Source: Chitinophagales bacterium
GTDB lineage: Bacteria > Bacteroidota > Bacteroidia > Chitinophagales > Chitinophagaceae
Length of the DNA stretch: 64,000 nucleotides
Assembly: GCA_017303455.1 (NCBI GenBank)
Contig: JAFLBM010000009.1
Coordinates: forward strand, 105,758 to 169,757
Reading direction: 5' to 3'
Within the stretch, counting starts at the first letter, position 1, and every line of letters begins with the position of its first letter. Under the pieces are notes generated by a model. It had not been told where the DNA came from, ran no database searches, and was given only the letters and a program-made list of their open reading frames with translations. Position numbers and translations under genes: made by a program. Shown here piece after piece: positions 17,080 through 25,681 of the stretch.

Positions 17080-19230
17080 ATGGATCAGCATCACCAGTCA
17101 GAACACAAGTCACATAATCATTCCGGTCACGAACACCATGCTGAGCCGGTAGTTTCAACCGGTATGGGCCAGGGTTTTCAGAAATACACCTGTCCGATGC
17201 ACCCACAGATTATTCAGGATGCTCCGGGTAAATGTCCCTTATGTGGTATGGAACTGATTCCCATGGGCAGACAAACAACACATAATGATCATTCAGTTCA
17301 CACAAGTGGTGTCGCAGATTTCAAAAGGAGGTTTTACATCGTACTGGTATTGACCATCCCCATTATGCTGTTATCAGATATGATACAGCACTGGTTAAAT
17401 TTTCATTTCAGTTTCACTGGTTCGAAGTACGTACTTTTCTTTTTATCATCTATTGTTTTTCTATATGGTGGCTGGCCCTTTTTAAAAGGACTGGTTGGCG
17501 AACTGAGAGCAAAAAACCCGGGAATGATGACACTGGTGGGCTTTGCTATATCGGTCGCATACATCTACAGTGCTGCCACGGTATTTGGTTTGAAAGGCAT
17601 GGACTTTTTCTGGGAACTGGCTACGCTTATTCTGATCATGCTGTTAGGGCATTGGATAGAAATGAAATCAGTGGCTGGCGCATCAAGGGAATTAGAGTTG
17701 CTGGTTCAATTGATGCCGGATGATGCCCATCTGGTACATGGTGAACATATCATGGATGTCAAAACGGAAACACTAAAAGGAGGGGACATCATTTTAATAA
17801 AACCGGGAGAAAAAATTGCAGCAGACGGTATCATAACAGAGGGAGAAAGTTATCTCAATGAAAGTATGCTCACCGGTGAATCAAAGCCGGTTGAAAAAGG
17901 AAAAGGAGGTACTGTTATTGCAGGGTCTATCAATGGAAACGGAGCCATTAAAGTAACAGTATCACATGGTACAAAGGATTCTTACCTGTCACAGGTAATA
18001 AAACTGGTGCAGGATGCACAGAAATCCAAATCCAAAACACAATTGATTGCTGACAAAGCGGCCCGTTGGCTGACACTAATTGCAATTGTTGCAGGTATCA
18101 CCACTTTTCTTATATGGTATTTGTCAGGTAAGGATTTAGCTTTTTCAATTGAAAGAATGGTGACCGTTATAGTCATTTGCTGTCCACATGCCTTAGGGTT
18201 AGCCGTTCCTTTGGTGGTGGCCAAGTCCACTGCCTTATCAGCCAAACATGGACTTTTGATCAAGAACAGAACAGCCTTTGAAAATGCGAGAAAAATAACC
18301 ACATTGGTTTTTGACAAAACCGGAACACTTACCATCGGAAAATTTGAAGTATCAAAGATTGTTTCCGTATCCAAAGAGCTTTCTGAAAATGAGTTATTAA
18401 AAAATGCTGCTGCATTGGAGCAAAACTCAGAGCATCCCATTGCTACCGGCATCCTGCAAAAAGCAAAAGATTTAGACATTATAGTGCCTGCAGTTAATAA
18501 TTTCGCCGCTATTACCGGCAAAGGCGTTGAAGCTTCGGTTAATGGCGCTGACATCAAAGTAGTAAGCCCTGGTTATCTTTCAGAAAAGGCCATTGCTATG
18601 CCCGGTAACTATACTGCTGACCCGACAGAAACCGTAGTATTTGTTTTAATAAATGATAAACTGGCAGGATACATTTCGTTGTCTGATCAAATCAGGCCTG
18701 AATCCGCAGAAGCCATTCAAACTTTACAGCAGGAAAATATCAAATCTGTACTGCTTACCGGGGACAACAGAAGAGTAGCGGAGACCGTGGCCGGTAAATT
18801 AGGAATGAGCAGCTTTTTTGCAGAAGTATTGCCGCATCAAAAGTTGGAGAAAATAAAGGAATTACAGGATAAAGGAGAGTTTGTTGCCATGACAGGAGAC
18901 GGTGTAAATGATGCCCCTGCATTAGCACAGGCCAATGTGGGCATTGCGGTTGGTTCAGGTTCTGATATCGCTGCAGAAACAGCGGGTATTATTTTAGTAA
19001 ACAGCAACCCTAAAGACGTTGTTTCATTGATTCAGTTTGGAAAAGCCACCTACAGAAAAATGATCCAGAATTTAATTTGGGCAACAGGTTATAATATAGT
19101 CGCTTTACCATTAGCGGCAGGAGTGCTGTACAAACTGGGAATCCTGTTAAGCCCAGCAGCGGGAGCGGTATTAATGAGTGTGAGCACAGTTGTGGTAGCT
19201 ATTAATGCAAGTCTCCTGAAGGTAAAATAA
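17080..19230 (+). CDS. copB: P1B-type copper-exporting ATPase (CPH class)
   Basis: A 716-residue P-type ATPase, starting at the ATG at 17080 with a His-rich tail (MDQHHQSEHKSHNHSGHEHH) and one heavy-metal-binding domain (YTCPMHPQI with CPLCGMELI). The membrane metal site is C368-P-H, the P1B-3 (CopB) signature, rather than CPC. Other landmarks are TGES, D412-K-T-G-T (phosphorylation site) and GDGVNDAPAL. Relatives export Cu(I), Ag(I) or Cu(II) from the cytosol; the His-rich N-terminus fits copper. It would feed periplasmic metal to the oxidase and the RND pump. An upstream in-frame start at 17047 lies inside the DUF2911 gene. Confidence 0.92.
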   Translation: MDQHHQSEHKSHNHSGHEHHAEPVVSTGMGQGFQKYTCPMHPQIIQDAPGKCPLCGMELIPMGRQTTHNDHSVHTSGVADFKRRFYIVLVLTIPIMLLSDMIQHWLNFHFSFTGSKYVLFFLSSIVFLYGGWPFLKGLVGELRAKNPGMMTLVGFAISVAYIYSAATVFGLKGMDFFWELATLILIMLLGHWIEMKSVAGASRELELLVQLMPDDAHLVHGEHIMDVKTETLKGGDIILIKPGEKIAADGIITEGESYLNESMLTGESKPVEKGKGGTVIAGSINGNGAIKVTVSHGTKDSYLSQVIKLVQDAQKSKSKTQLIADKAARWLTLIAIVAGITTFLIWYLSGKDLAFSIERMVTVIVICCPHALGLAVPLVVAKSTALSAKHGLLIKNRTAFENARKITTLVFDKTGTLTIGKFEVSKIVSVSKELSENELLKNAAALEQNSEHPIATGILQKAKDLDIIVPAVNNFAAITGKGVEASVNGADIKVVSPGYLSEKAIAMPGNYTADPTETVVFVLINDKLAGYISLSDQIRPESAEAIQTLQQENIKSVLLTGDNRRVAETVAGKLGMSSFFAEVLPHQKLEKIKELQDKGEFVAMTGDGVNDAPALAQANVGIAVGSGSDIAAETAGIILVNSNPKDVVSLIQFGKATYRKMIQNLIWATGYNIVALPLAAGVLYKLGILLSPAAGAVLMSVSTVVVAINASLLKVK

Positions 19231-19250
19231 AAACACAACTAACTCTGTTT

Positions 19251-20003
19251 ATGGCAAAGAGTAAACACTACTACATCCGCAAAACTCATCGCTGGCTGGG
19301 GGTTATTCTTGGCATTCAGTTTATGATGTGGACAATCGGGGGGCTTTATTTCAGTTGGAGCAATATAGATGAAGTTCATGGAGATTTTCAAAAGAAAGAT
19401 GCACCGTTTTTGTCATCAGATATTTCTCTGATAAGCCCTACGGCAGTACTGGATACAATAAAAAAGATTCGCCAGGTAGATTCTGTTATGTCTATCCAAT
19501 TGATTGAAATCCTCGGGAAGTCTTTTTACCAGATTCGTTGTATCAACGCTACGCACAACGAAATGAATCAAAAAAATAAAATGCAGCCAATGAACTATCT
19601 TGCCAATGCAGAAACAGGCAAGCTTCGTGGGCCATTAACAAAAGAGGAGGCGGTTGAAGTTGCCAAAATGCGATTTAACAGTGAGCCCAAAGTAAAATCA
19701 GTTGAATACCTTACAGCCACAAATAGTCATCATGAATACCGGGAAAGCCCTTTGCCGGCCTATGCAATTACTTTTGAGCATCCTTCCAAAACGACCGTTT
19801 ACGTTGCCAGTGAATTAGGAACTGTTCAAAAGTTCAGAAATAAGAAATGGCGAATATTTGATTTTCTGTGGATGATGCACACGATGGATTACGAAAGCCG
19901 GGATAACTTTGGAAACATACTGCTGCGAATATTCTCCATTTTTGGATTGGTTACTGTGGTAAGTGGGTTTGTGTTATTTTTTGTCAGTTTCAAACGGCGG
20001 TAG
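19251..20003 (+). CDS. PepSY-domain membrane protein
   Basis: A 250-residue protein with an N-terminal PepSY-associated helix (HRWLGVILGIQFMMWTIGGLYF), a periplasmic region with PepSY-like segments (GPLTKEEAVEVAKMRF, PLPAYAITFEHP, TTVYVASELGTV), and a C-terminal helix (RIFSIFGLVTVVSGFVLFFV) after the conserved WMMHTMDY motif. This arrangement is seen in membrane proteins linked to metal reduction or transport. It is the last gene of the metal operon. An imperfect hairpin overlaps its stop codon. Confidence 0.75.
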   Translation: MAKSKHYYIRKTHRWLGVILGIQFMMWTIGGLYFSWSNIDEVHGDFQKKDAPFLSSDISLISPTAVLDTIKKIRQVDSVMSIQLIEILGKSFYQIRCINATHNEMNQKNKMQPMNYLANAETGKLRGPLTKEEAVEVAKMRFNSEPKVKSVEYLTATNSHHEYRESPLPAYAITFEHPSKTTVYVASELGTVQKFRNKKWRIFDFLWMMHTMDYESRDNFGNILLRIFSIFGLVTVVSGFVLFFVSFKRR

Positions 20004-20016
20004 GACAAATTACCGC
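19997..20016 (+). terminator. Possible weak terminator after the metal operon
   Basis: GCGGTA (19997-20002, overlapping the stop codon) pairs with TACCGC (20011-20016) around an 8-base loop, followed by TTCTT. The stem is short and the T tract poor. The following 240 bases up to the AraC gene hold no convincing gene; a 64-codon frame at 20027 looks like chance. Confidence 0.35.
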
Positions 20017-20258
20017 TTCTTGGACTATGTGGTTAATAAGCAGCTCGATTTTAAATTGTATGTTTCAGCTGTGGAAAGTGTTGATTAATGTAATAGCTAT
20101 TATCAGGTACTCCAATGCATTAGAAATGAATTTATTTCAGGCTCAGATTACTTGCTATGGCCAGGTAACTTTTGTACATTTAGGAAAACTGATTTTTCAC
20201 TTTGATAAACAAATACAATGACCAAAAGCCGAAATTCCATGTGATCTATGTTTGAATT

Positions 20259-21188
20259 ATGATTCGCATAAGCCTGTCCTCCGGTGAACCGCTCCACCTA
20301 AAGCCATCACCGAACCGAAAATTCACTGGGCTCCGGATTCCCGGCAGCAATTTATTCAGCTCAGACAGGGCCGGGCAGACCATATACCTGCATCTTTACA
20401 AGCACCACCTTTTTACCCTTACGCTACGTCAATTTCAGTTTGCCAAAACCACCCAGGTCATTACCACGGAACCCAACAACTGGCTCAGACTGGAGATACC
20501 GTTGTGCGGGAGACTTTCGGTTATTTCCAGGGATGGCAAAGAAATTCTACTGGAACCGGGTACCTATCATCTTTACGACCAGCCTGTATTTGCCAGTAAT
20601 CATGCCGAAGGTGAAACCTGTACTTACGCTTCTCTCCATTTTTCCCCTGAACTGCTTGCCGGCATCGGGAGCGATCAAGCGGTCGGTGCCCGGCAACCCG
20701 GGCCGGTGCCTAAAGATCTGCTTGAGATGCTGTATGATATCCTTAAATGCCCCTTCCAGGAAACCCTGCGGGACTTCTACTACGCCAATAAGGTCCGGGA
20801 GATCCTGTTTGCTCATATGGTGTCCCTTCCTATTGTATTGCCTGGTGAATTGAGCCCTGAACAGATCGCCCAGATGTATGAAGCGGACCGGATCATGGCT
20901 AATAACCTGGATGGCAAAATTACCATCCCTGAACTGGCCCGAAGGCTGGGGACCAATTTTGTGACGCTGAAAAAGAACTATGAAAAGGTATTTGGCATCG
21001 GCCTGTTCCCCCGGCTTATGCAGCGGAAAATGGAGCATATCCAGTTATTACTGGAAAAAACCAACAAACCTCTCAAAGAGATCGCTGACCTGGCCGGTTA
21101 TCAAACCTTGCCCGGTTTTATCAATGCCTTCCGGAAGCGGTTTAAGGTAACCCCCAATGACTGGAGAAAAGAGAGGCGGGGGGTTTAA
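20259..21188 (+). CDS. AraC-family transcriptional regulator
   Basis: A 309-residue regulator. The first 150 or so residues form a cupin-like sensing domain (RLEIPLCGRLSVISRDGKE, LEPGTYHLYDQP). The C-terminal 100 are the double helix-turn-helix (ITIPELARRLGTNFVTLKKN and KPLKEIADLAGYQTLPGFIN, then FRKRFKVTPNDWR). A TATGTTTG box at 20247-20254, matching the Bacteroidota TAnnTTTG promoter element, lies only 5 bases before the ATG, so the transcript may be nearly leaderless. Target unknown: it could control the metal operon upstream or something elsewhere. Codon use looks somewhat GC-richer than the genes around it. Confidence 0.85.
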   Translation: MIRISLSSGEPLHLKPSPNRKFTGLRIPGSNLFSSDRAGQTIYLHLYKHHLFTLTLRQFQFAKTTQVITTEPNNWLRLEIPLCGRLSVISRDGKEILLEPGTYHLYDQPVFASNHAEGETCTYASLHFSPELLAGIGSDQAVGARQPGPVPKDLLEMLYDILKCPFQETLRDFYYANKVREILFAHMVSLPIVLPGELSPEQIAQMYEADRIMANNLDGKITIPELARRLGTNFVTLKKNYEKVFGIGLFPRLMQRKMEHIQLLLEKTNKPLKEIADLAGYQTLPGFINAFRKRFKVTPNDWRKERRGV

Positions 21189-21295
21189 AGAAAGCAGCCA
21201 ATATGAATATGTATCCTTATTTATTAAATTGATTATCAATATCTTAAAAGAAATCTTCTATGGCATCGGATATAAATGCCGGAATTATATTATAA

Positions 21296-21337
21296 TGTAA
21301 ATAATATTTTACAAAATAGATTATATTTGTAAAATAT
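21296..21337. promoter_or_regulatory. Operator with overlapping dyads before the hipBA pair
   Basis: Two overlapping inverted repeats share a middle half-site. TGTAAA (21296-21301) faces TTTACA (21308-21313). The larger dyad has 12-base perfect arms ATATTTTACAAA (21304-21315) and TTTGTAAAATAT (21326-21337), separated by 10 bases. A TATATTTG promoter-like box (21322-21329) lies within it, 19 bases before the ATG. This is the expected layout of an autoregulated antitoxin operator: repressor bound to the dyads would block the promoter. Confidence 0.65.
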
Positions 21338-21347
21338 AATTATCATT

Positions 21348-21659
21348 ATGAAGAACAAGAAGCCTCAACTATTGCCGAGCATAACCAAAATCCTTACAGA
21401 ATTTGGTGAGAATATTAAACTAGCCCGGTTACGCCGCAAGTTAAGTACGGAGCAGGTGGCAGAAAGGGCTAATATCAGCCGTCCAACCTTACACTCCATA
21501 GAAAAGGGTCTGCCGGGGGTTGCTATGGGCTCCTATGCCCAGGTGCTTTTTGTATTGAATTTGGAAAAGGATTTATTAAAAGTGGCAGCGGATGATTTAC
21601 TTGGCAGAAAGCTACAGGATGCGAAACTGACAGTAAAGGAAAGGGCACCCAGAAAATAA
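21348..21659 (+). CDS. hipB: HipB-like antitoxin (Xre-family)
   Basis: A 103-residue protein with an Xre helix-turn-helix (NIKLARLRRKLSTEQVAERA, NISRPTLHSIEKGLPGVA). HipB is the DNA-binding antitoxin that inhibits HipA and represses its own operon. The C-terminal basic tail (LTVKERAPRK) follows the fold. The HipA gene starts 7 bases after its stop. A strong dyad operator covers the promoter. Confidence 0.85.
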   Translation: MKNKKPQLLPSITKILTEFGENIKLARLRRKLSTEQVAERANISRPTLHSIEKGLPGVAMGSYAQVLFVLNLEKDLLKVAADDLLGRKLQDAKLTVKERAPRK

Positions 21660-21666
21660 AATTGTA

Positions 21667-22935
21667 ATGGCAGCAACAAATTCAAAAAAAGAAATTCAGG
21701 TATATGCTCATTGGCAGGGTTTACAAGCGCCTGCGCTAATGGGTATATTGTCCGTTACAGCATCGAAAGGAAAGGAAACCTTTTCTTTTGAATATGCAGA
21801 GGAATGGTTGCAATCCGGCTTTTCCCAAATGATAGATCCAGACCTGCAACTTTATTCAGGAGCCTATTATCCACGGGATGATAAACCCAATTTTGGTGTT
21901 TTCCTGGATTCATGTCCTGACAGGTGGGGAAGAGTATTGATGCAACGAAGGGAAGTTGCTATAGCAAAACAGGATGGCAGGGCTGCAAAAAAATTACTGG
22001 AATCAGATTTTTTATTAGGCGTATATGATGGGCACAGGATGGGTGCCCTGCGTTTTAAATCAGAAAAAGATGGCCCTTTCCTGAACGACAACAAGACAAT
22101 GGCTGCTCCACCATGGACATCGCTAAGAGAGTTGGAGCATGCGAGTTTAAAATTTGAAGAAGACAATACAGATGACCCGGAATACCTGAAATGGGTGGCG
22201 CTACTGATAGCCCCGGGTTCTTCATTAGGAGGAGCCCGGCCGAAAGCAAGTGTGATGGATGAACATAACAATTTATGGATCGCAAAATTCCCCAGCAGGA
22301 ATGATGATAAGGATATAGCAGCCTGGGAAATGGTTACCAATCAACTTGCAATAAGCGCAGGGATCAATGCCGCTGAAGGAAGGTTGCTGCAGTTTAACAA
22401 CAGTTATCATACCTATCTCACAAAACGTTTTGACAGGACCATTGCCGGGGAACGGATTCATTTTGCCTCTGCCATGACATTGCTGGGTCATATGGACGGA
22501 GAGGATGCCTCCGGCGCAAGTTACCTGGAACTAATGGAGTTTATATCCCGGCATAGCGCTTCGGTGGAAAATGATCTCGAGGAACTTTGGCGAAGAATTG
22601 TATTCAGCATCTGTGTCAAAAATACAGACGACCACCTGCGTAACCACGGTTTTTTACTTACGGAAAAGGGATGGCTGCTTTCTCCAGCTTATGATATTAA
22701 CCCCAATGAATACGGAAAAGGGCTAAGCCTTAGTATCACAGATACGGATAACTCACTGGACCTGGATGCAGCCATGGAAGTAGCCGGTTATTTTCGTCTG
22801 TCAGATGACAAAGCTGCGCAGATCATACAACATATTTCCACTGTGGTGAAAGACTGGAGGAAAGTTGCAACAGCCTATAAAATTTCTACTGCTGAACAAG
22901 AAAGGATGTCTGCAGCCTTTACTGCTGCTACTTAA
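21667..22935 (+). CDS. hipA: HipA-like serine/threonine kinase toxin
   Basis: A 422-residue HipA-family kinase of normal length. It has the N-terminal couple-HipA subdomain (FLDSCPDRWGRVLMQRRE), the glycine-rich segment SSLGGARPKASV, an ATP-site lysine region (LWIAKFPS), the catalytic loop NTDDHLRNHGF and the metal-binding SPAYDINPN. All residues expected for an active kinase are visible. E. coli HipA phosphorylates glutamyl-tRNA synthetase and causes growth arrest; the target here is unknown. On this element it may serve in plasmid-like stabilisation or in stress or phage response. Confidence 0.88.
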   Translation: MAATNSKKEIQVYAHWQGLQAPALMGILSVTASKGKETFSFEYAEEWLQSGFSQMIDPDLQLYSGAYYPRDDKPNFGVFLDSCPDRWGRVLMQRREVAIAKQDGRAAKKLLESDFLLGVYDGHRMGALRFKSEKDGPFLNDNKTMAAPPWTSLRELEHASLKFEEDNTDDPEYLKWVALLIAPGSSLGGARPKASVMDEHNNLWIAKFPSRNDDKDIAAWEMVTNQLAISAGINAAEGRLLQFNNSYHTYLTKRFDRTIAGERIHFASAMTLLGHMDGEDASGASYLELMEFISRHSASVENDLEELWRRIVFSICVKNTDDHLRNHGFLLTEKGWLLSPAYDINPNEYGKGLSLSITDTDNSLDLDAAMEVAGYFRLSDDKAAQIIQHISTVVKDWRKVATAYKISTAEQERMSAAFTAAT

Positions 22936-22969
22936 CTCCAGCTTTTGTCTCATTATTTTTGATACTGGT

Positions 22970-23776
22970 TCATTTTCCCTTTTTTCCACCTGATTTGGGA
23001 TTCAGTTGCTGCCCCCGGTTTCCCTGGTTCCTGGAGTATTGTTTGTTGGTTCCGGGTGTGCCCTTGTTGGAGTTCTGCTGATTGGCACTGTTATCAGCAG
23101 GCTTGATTGCTTTTGACATAGTTTTATTTTTTGTAAAACTATTAAGTCCGGACACGATAGAGTCCAGAATGTAACGAAACTGATCTTTTTGTAACGAACT
23201 AATATGCCGGTACGCATTCTTTTTTGCAATAAAATCTGCTACACACCTTTTTGAGATTTTAATACGGGCATATTTTTCGGAAATGCAATGCGCCATTTTA
23301 TCAATAACAAGTTCTGAGCTCACTAAGTTATAATACAGGATATTGACGCAGCAACTCCGGTTGACCTGGCAAAAATGAAAGTTGCTCTGGTCCAGTTGTT
23401 TTAATAGTTCTGGAAATCCTGTTTCCGTATAAATTACATCCGTTATGATTTCAAAGCCACCAACATACGAAACTGGCTTGTTTAGCAAAATCACCTTAGT
23501 CCTTCCTTTTGAGAATAACCCAACAATATCACCCACTTTAATCTGAAATGAATAGCCCTGGTTTTTAAAAGATCCTTTTAAAACAACCGGCGGTGGTTTG
23601 AGTAAAATAGAATATTCGTTCTGAATGATCTGAAGGTCATCAAAAAGCTTTAGAAACCAATCTCTTTCATAAATCTGGAGCAAACGATTCTTCTCGCTTA
23701 GTTCATCCCTAAGGAGTTTAACCGTTGCTTTTAATTTCTGTACTAGGGTATTTGTTGATTGAGAGGAGCTTTTCAT
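22970..23776 (-). CDS. LytTR-like DNA-binding protein with disordered basic tail
   Basis: A 268-residue protein in three parts: a helical, probably coiled-coil N-terminus (about residues 8-40, KATVKLLRDELSEKNRLLQI); a central domain resembling LytTR (GDIVGLFSKGRTKVILLN, then NFHFCQVNRSCCVNILYYN, like the family's rihRSyiVN signature); and a C-terminal tail rich in Asn, Gln, Gly and Lys (about 217-268), probably disordered and nucleic-acid binding. It has no receiver domain. It is the last gene of a four-gene minus-strand cluster (Xre, AAA ATPase, Toprim-like, this), 59 bases after the third. It may be the cluster's regulator or an independent gene. Confidence 0.6.
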   Translation of the reverse strand: MKSSSQSTNTLVQKLKATVKLLRDELSEKNRLLQIYERDWFLKLFDDLQIIQNEYSILLKPPPVVLKGSFKNQGYSFQIKVGDIVGLFSKGRTKVILLNKPVSYVGGFEIITDVIYTETGFPELLKQLDQSNFHFCQVNRSCCVNILYYNLVSSELVIDKMAHCISEKYARIKISKRCVADFIAKKNAYRHISSLQKDQFRYILDSIVSGLNSFTKNKTMSKAIKPADNSANQQNSNKGTPGTNKQYSRNQGNRGQQLNPKSGGKKGK

Positions 23777-23835
23777 TGCCTGGAATATGATGGTATTCTT
23801 GAATGACCAGCATAGCAGTTTTTTATAATAAAAAT

Positions 23836-24363
23836 CTACATTGCTTTTAAAGTAGCAATATCTGAATCGTACGGGTGAGCAACAAGGTAATTAATGATAG
23901 TAGAAAGCAGTTCTAATTCTGCGAGATTATGCCTTCTTAGTTCCCGAAAAAGTTTTTTAAATCTTTCATCTCTTTTGCTATTGACGGTTTTAGTTGTTTT
24001 TCTAAACCGGTCAAAATCTGAAGGGATACCGAAATCTTCCAGATTAATACCCGCCGCATTGACATTATGTAATATAAACCGCTCCATTGCCGGAACCACC
24101 CTGATGATGAAATGATTTCGGGCCTTATGCTTATGTAATTCCAGGTTACCTTTGGCAAGCACTATGTCAAACTCGTTGAGATAATCCAATTCTTTTTTAT
24201 CCTTATCAACTATGCCGAGGGCAAAGTTGTCTGTAAAATGTTCCTTCATTACTTTGGCAACCGTACCACAGCCTTTCTGGTGGTTATAACCCCGTAGTGG
24301 CGGTACCAGCGTTTCCACAAGGTTTGTATCAATATAACATTCAGGGATGACAGACAAGTCCAT
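23836..24363 (-). CDS. Small Toprim-like protein paired with an AAA ATPase
   Basis: Starting at the ATG at 24363 (one base after the ATPase stop codon), this is 175 residues. An N-terminal strand and helix CYIDTNLVETLVPPL, a KGCGTVAKVMKE helix and FALGIVDKDKKELDYL with D53 and D55 follow the order of a minimal Toprim fold: acidic strand, glycine turn, DxD strand. The position of the first Toprim Glu is D12 or absent, so activity is uncertain. E94 in VVPAMERFI resembles the later acidic residue of OLD-type nucleases. No family is recognised with confidence. The close coupling to the ATPase suggests a two-subunit OLD-like or PARIS-like nuclease. Confidence 0.55.
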   Translation of the reverse strand: MDLSVIPECYIDTNLVETLVPPLRGYNHQKGCGTVAKVMKEHFTDNFALGIVDKDKKELDYLNEFDIVLAKGNLELHKHKARNHFIIRVVPAMERFILHNVNAAGINLEDFGIPSDFDRFRKTTKTVNSKRDERFKKLFRELRRHNLAELELLSTIINYLVAHPYDSDIATLKAM

Positions 24364-24364
24364 A

Positions 24365-25351
24365 TCATAGATAAGTTTCGCTGTTTGTAAATAAATCAAC
24401 CCCGTGCTGGTATATTTCATGAAGTTGGCCTGTGGTCAGGTGATTAACCACAGTCTGACGATCTTTATAGTCCACCATATAGACACTTAATTCTTCCCGT
24501 GCGTTTTCCAGCAGGTCATTCAGTATAAAGGGGCTGTGTGTGGCAATAAAATACTGGTTATCCCTTTTGCTGATTATTTCCTGTGTCAGGTGAGTCATAT
24601 AGGGAGGGAAAGAATGAGCTTCCGGCTCTTCAAATAAAAGGATACTGTTGTTAGCCGAAATAATTGCGGCTTTATAAAATATAATCCGCTGCAATGTATC
24701 TGCAACCGAATTGTATGGAATCAGGAACAGACCATCCTGTTTGTCCTGAATCACTTTAATGGTCTGGCTTGCTTTGTCGAAGGCTATTTCCAGGTTGTAT
24801 TCCCGGAAAAGTGAGATTACCTGCTGTTTTAATTCACTATAATTCTCAATGATAGATAATAAATTGCTTCCAAAAGGTGGGATCAGGTATTTTGAATGCC
24901 CTTTTTTGTAAACGATATTATGCTTGTACTGGTATTTTTTAACAGGGGGTTCAAAGTAAGGATGATTAGAAATGCCTTTTACAATCAGTTTGTCATCAAT
25001 CTTCAGATTTTCCCATGAATCACTAAAGAAATTGATGTGGGCCCTAAGGCCTTCCTTTGGATTATAGCCCATTCTGCATACTCCCTCTGGTGTTTCAATT
25101 ATGGCATCTTCATTCGTATTTCCATTATAGAATAATTCCGTCTCATTCTCCAGCCTGATCAAATGGGACAGTTTCCGGGTGGAATTTTCCCGAAGAAAGG
25201 GAATCGAAAAGGTTGAAAGGGCTTCGAGGATGTTAGATTTACCAACATTGGGCTTACCTATAAAAAGATTGATACGGCCACAGTTCTGAATCACCAGATC
25301 CCGGATAGATTTAAAATTCCTGATAGAAAGGGTGTGAATTTTATTTGTCAT
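24365..25351 (-). CDS. AAA/ABC-type ATPase of a candidate defence module
   Basis: A 328-residue SMC/RecF-like ATPase (AAA_15/AAA_21 type). It has FKSIRDLVIQNCG, the Walker A G32-K-P-N-V-G-K38-S, a signature-like NSVADTLQRI, Walker B with catalytic Glu in SILLFEEPEAHSFPPY, and the switch His in IATHSPFILNDLL. It is shorter than OLD nucleases because the Toprim part is missing; a separate Toprim-like gene follows directly with the stop and start almost touching. The upstream Xre gene is 51 bases away. Such ATPase plus nuclease pairs are common in anti-phage systems; the exact type is not recognised. Confidence 0.8.
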   Translation of the reverse strand: MTNKIHTLSIRNFKSIRDLVIQNCGRINLFIGKPNVGKSNILEALSTFSIPFLRENSTRKLSHLIRLENETELFYNGNTNEDAIIETPEGVCRMGYNPKEGLRAHINFFSDSWENLKIDDKLIVKGISNHPYFEPPVKKYQYKHNIVYKKGHSKYLIPPFGSNLLSIIENYSELKQQVISLFREYNLEIAFDKASQTIKVIQDKQDGLFLIPYNSVADTLQRIIFYKAAIISANNSILLFEEPEAHSFPPYMTHLTQEIISKRDNQYFIATHSPFILNDLLENAREELSVYMVDYKDRQTVVNHLTTGQLHEIYQHGVDLFTNSETYL

Positions 25352-25402
25352 ATTTAGTTTTTGGCCAATGCGATTTAACCAGTTTTAATGATTGTAGATA
25401 AG

Positions 25403-25681
25403 TTAATCAAACCCCTCCGAGAAAAACTCTTTCGGTGTCATTCCCAGGCCATCTATGATCTTTAAAAGGGTACGCATTCTAATATCATCGTAATTCCCAG
25501 ATTCATATTTTGACATACCCACTCTTGATACTTCTATGTCATAAGAAAAAAGTTCAGCAGAGTTAAAGCCATTTTTCTTTCTGAGAACCTTGATTCTTTT
25601 TCCAATTCTATTCAAGAATTCATCATGATTAAAATGTCCTAATGTAGCCTTCTTTCTTTCTTGTCTTTTCTTTTTAGCCAT
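25403..25681 (-). CDS. Xre-family regulator
   Basis: Ninety-two residues from the ATG at 25681: a basic N-terminus (MAKKKRQERKKA), then an Xre helix-turn-helix (IGKRIKVLRKKNGFNSAEL, SYDIEVSRVGMSKYESGNYD) ending TPKEFFSEGFD. A longer frame to 25897 exists, but the added residues are low-quality and would place the fold far from the start. A 9-base-arm inverted repeat covers the chosen start codon, supporting self-repression. It is first in the minus-strand cluster with the ATPase and Toprim-like genes. Confidence 0.8.
   Translation of the reverse strand: MAKKKRQERKKATLGHFNHDEFLNRIGKRIKVLRKKNGFNSAELFSYDIEVSRVGMSKYESGNYDDIRMRTLLKIIDGLGMTPKEFFSEGFD

Noticed and set aside
17982..18557. Long minus-strand frame inside the copper ATPase gene
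   Set aside because: It is antisense to the conserved P-domain, and its translation is Ser/Ala/Lys rubbish without domain or start context.
20027..20221. A 64-codon open frame after the metal operon
   Set aside because: It has no recognisable motif, signal or ribosome site and lies between a terminator-like hairpin and the AraC promoter; chance is more likely.
20547..21038. A 163-codon minus-strand frame in the AraC gene
   Set aside because: It mirrors the higher GC content of the regulator; the sense frame has a full double helix-turn-helix.
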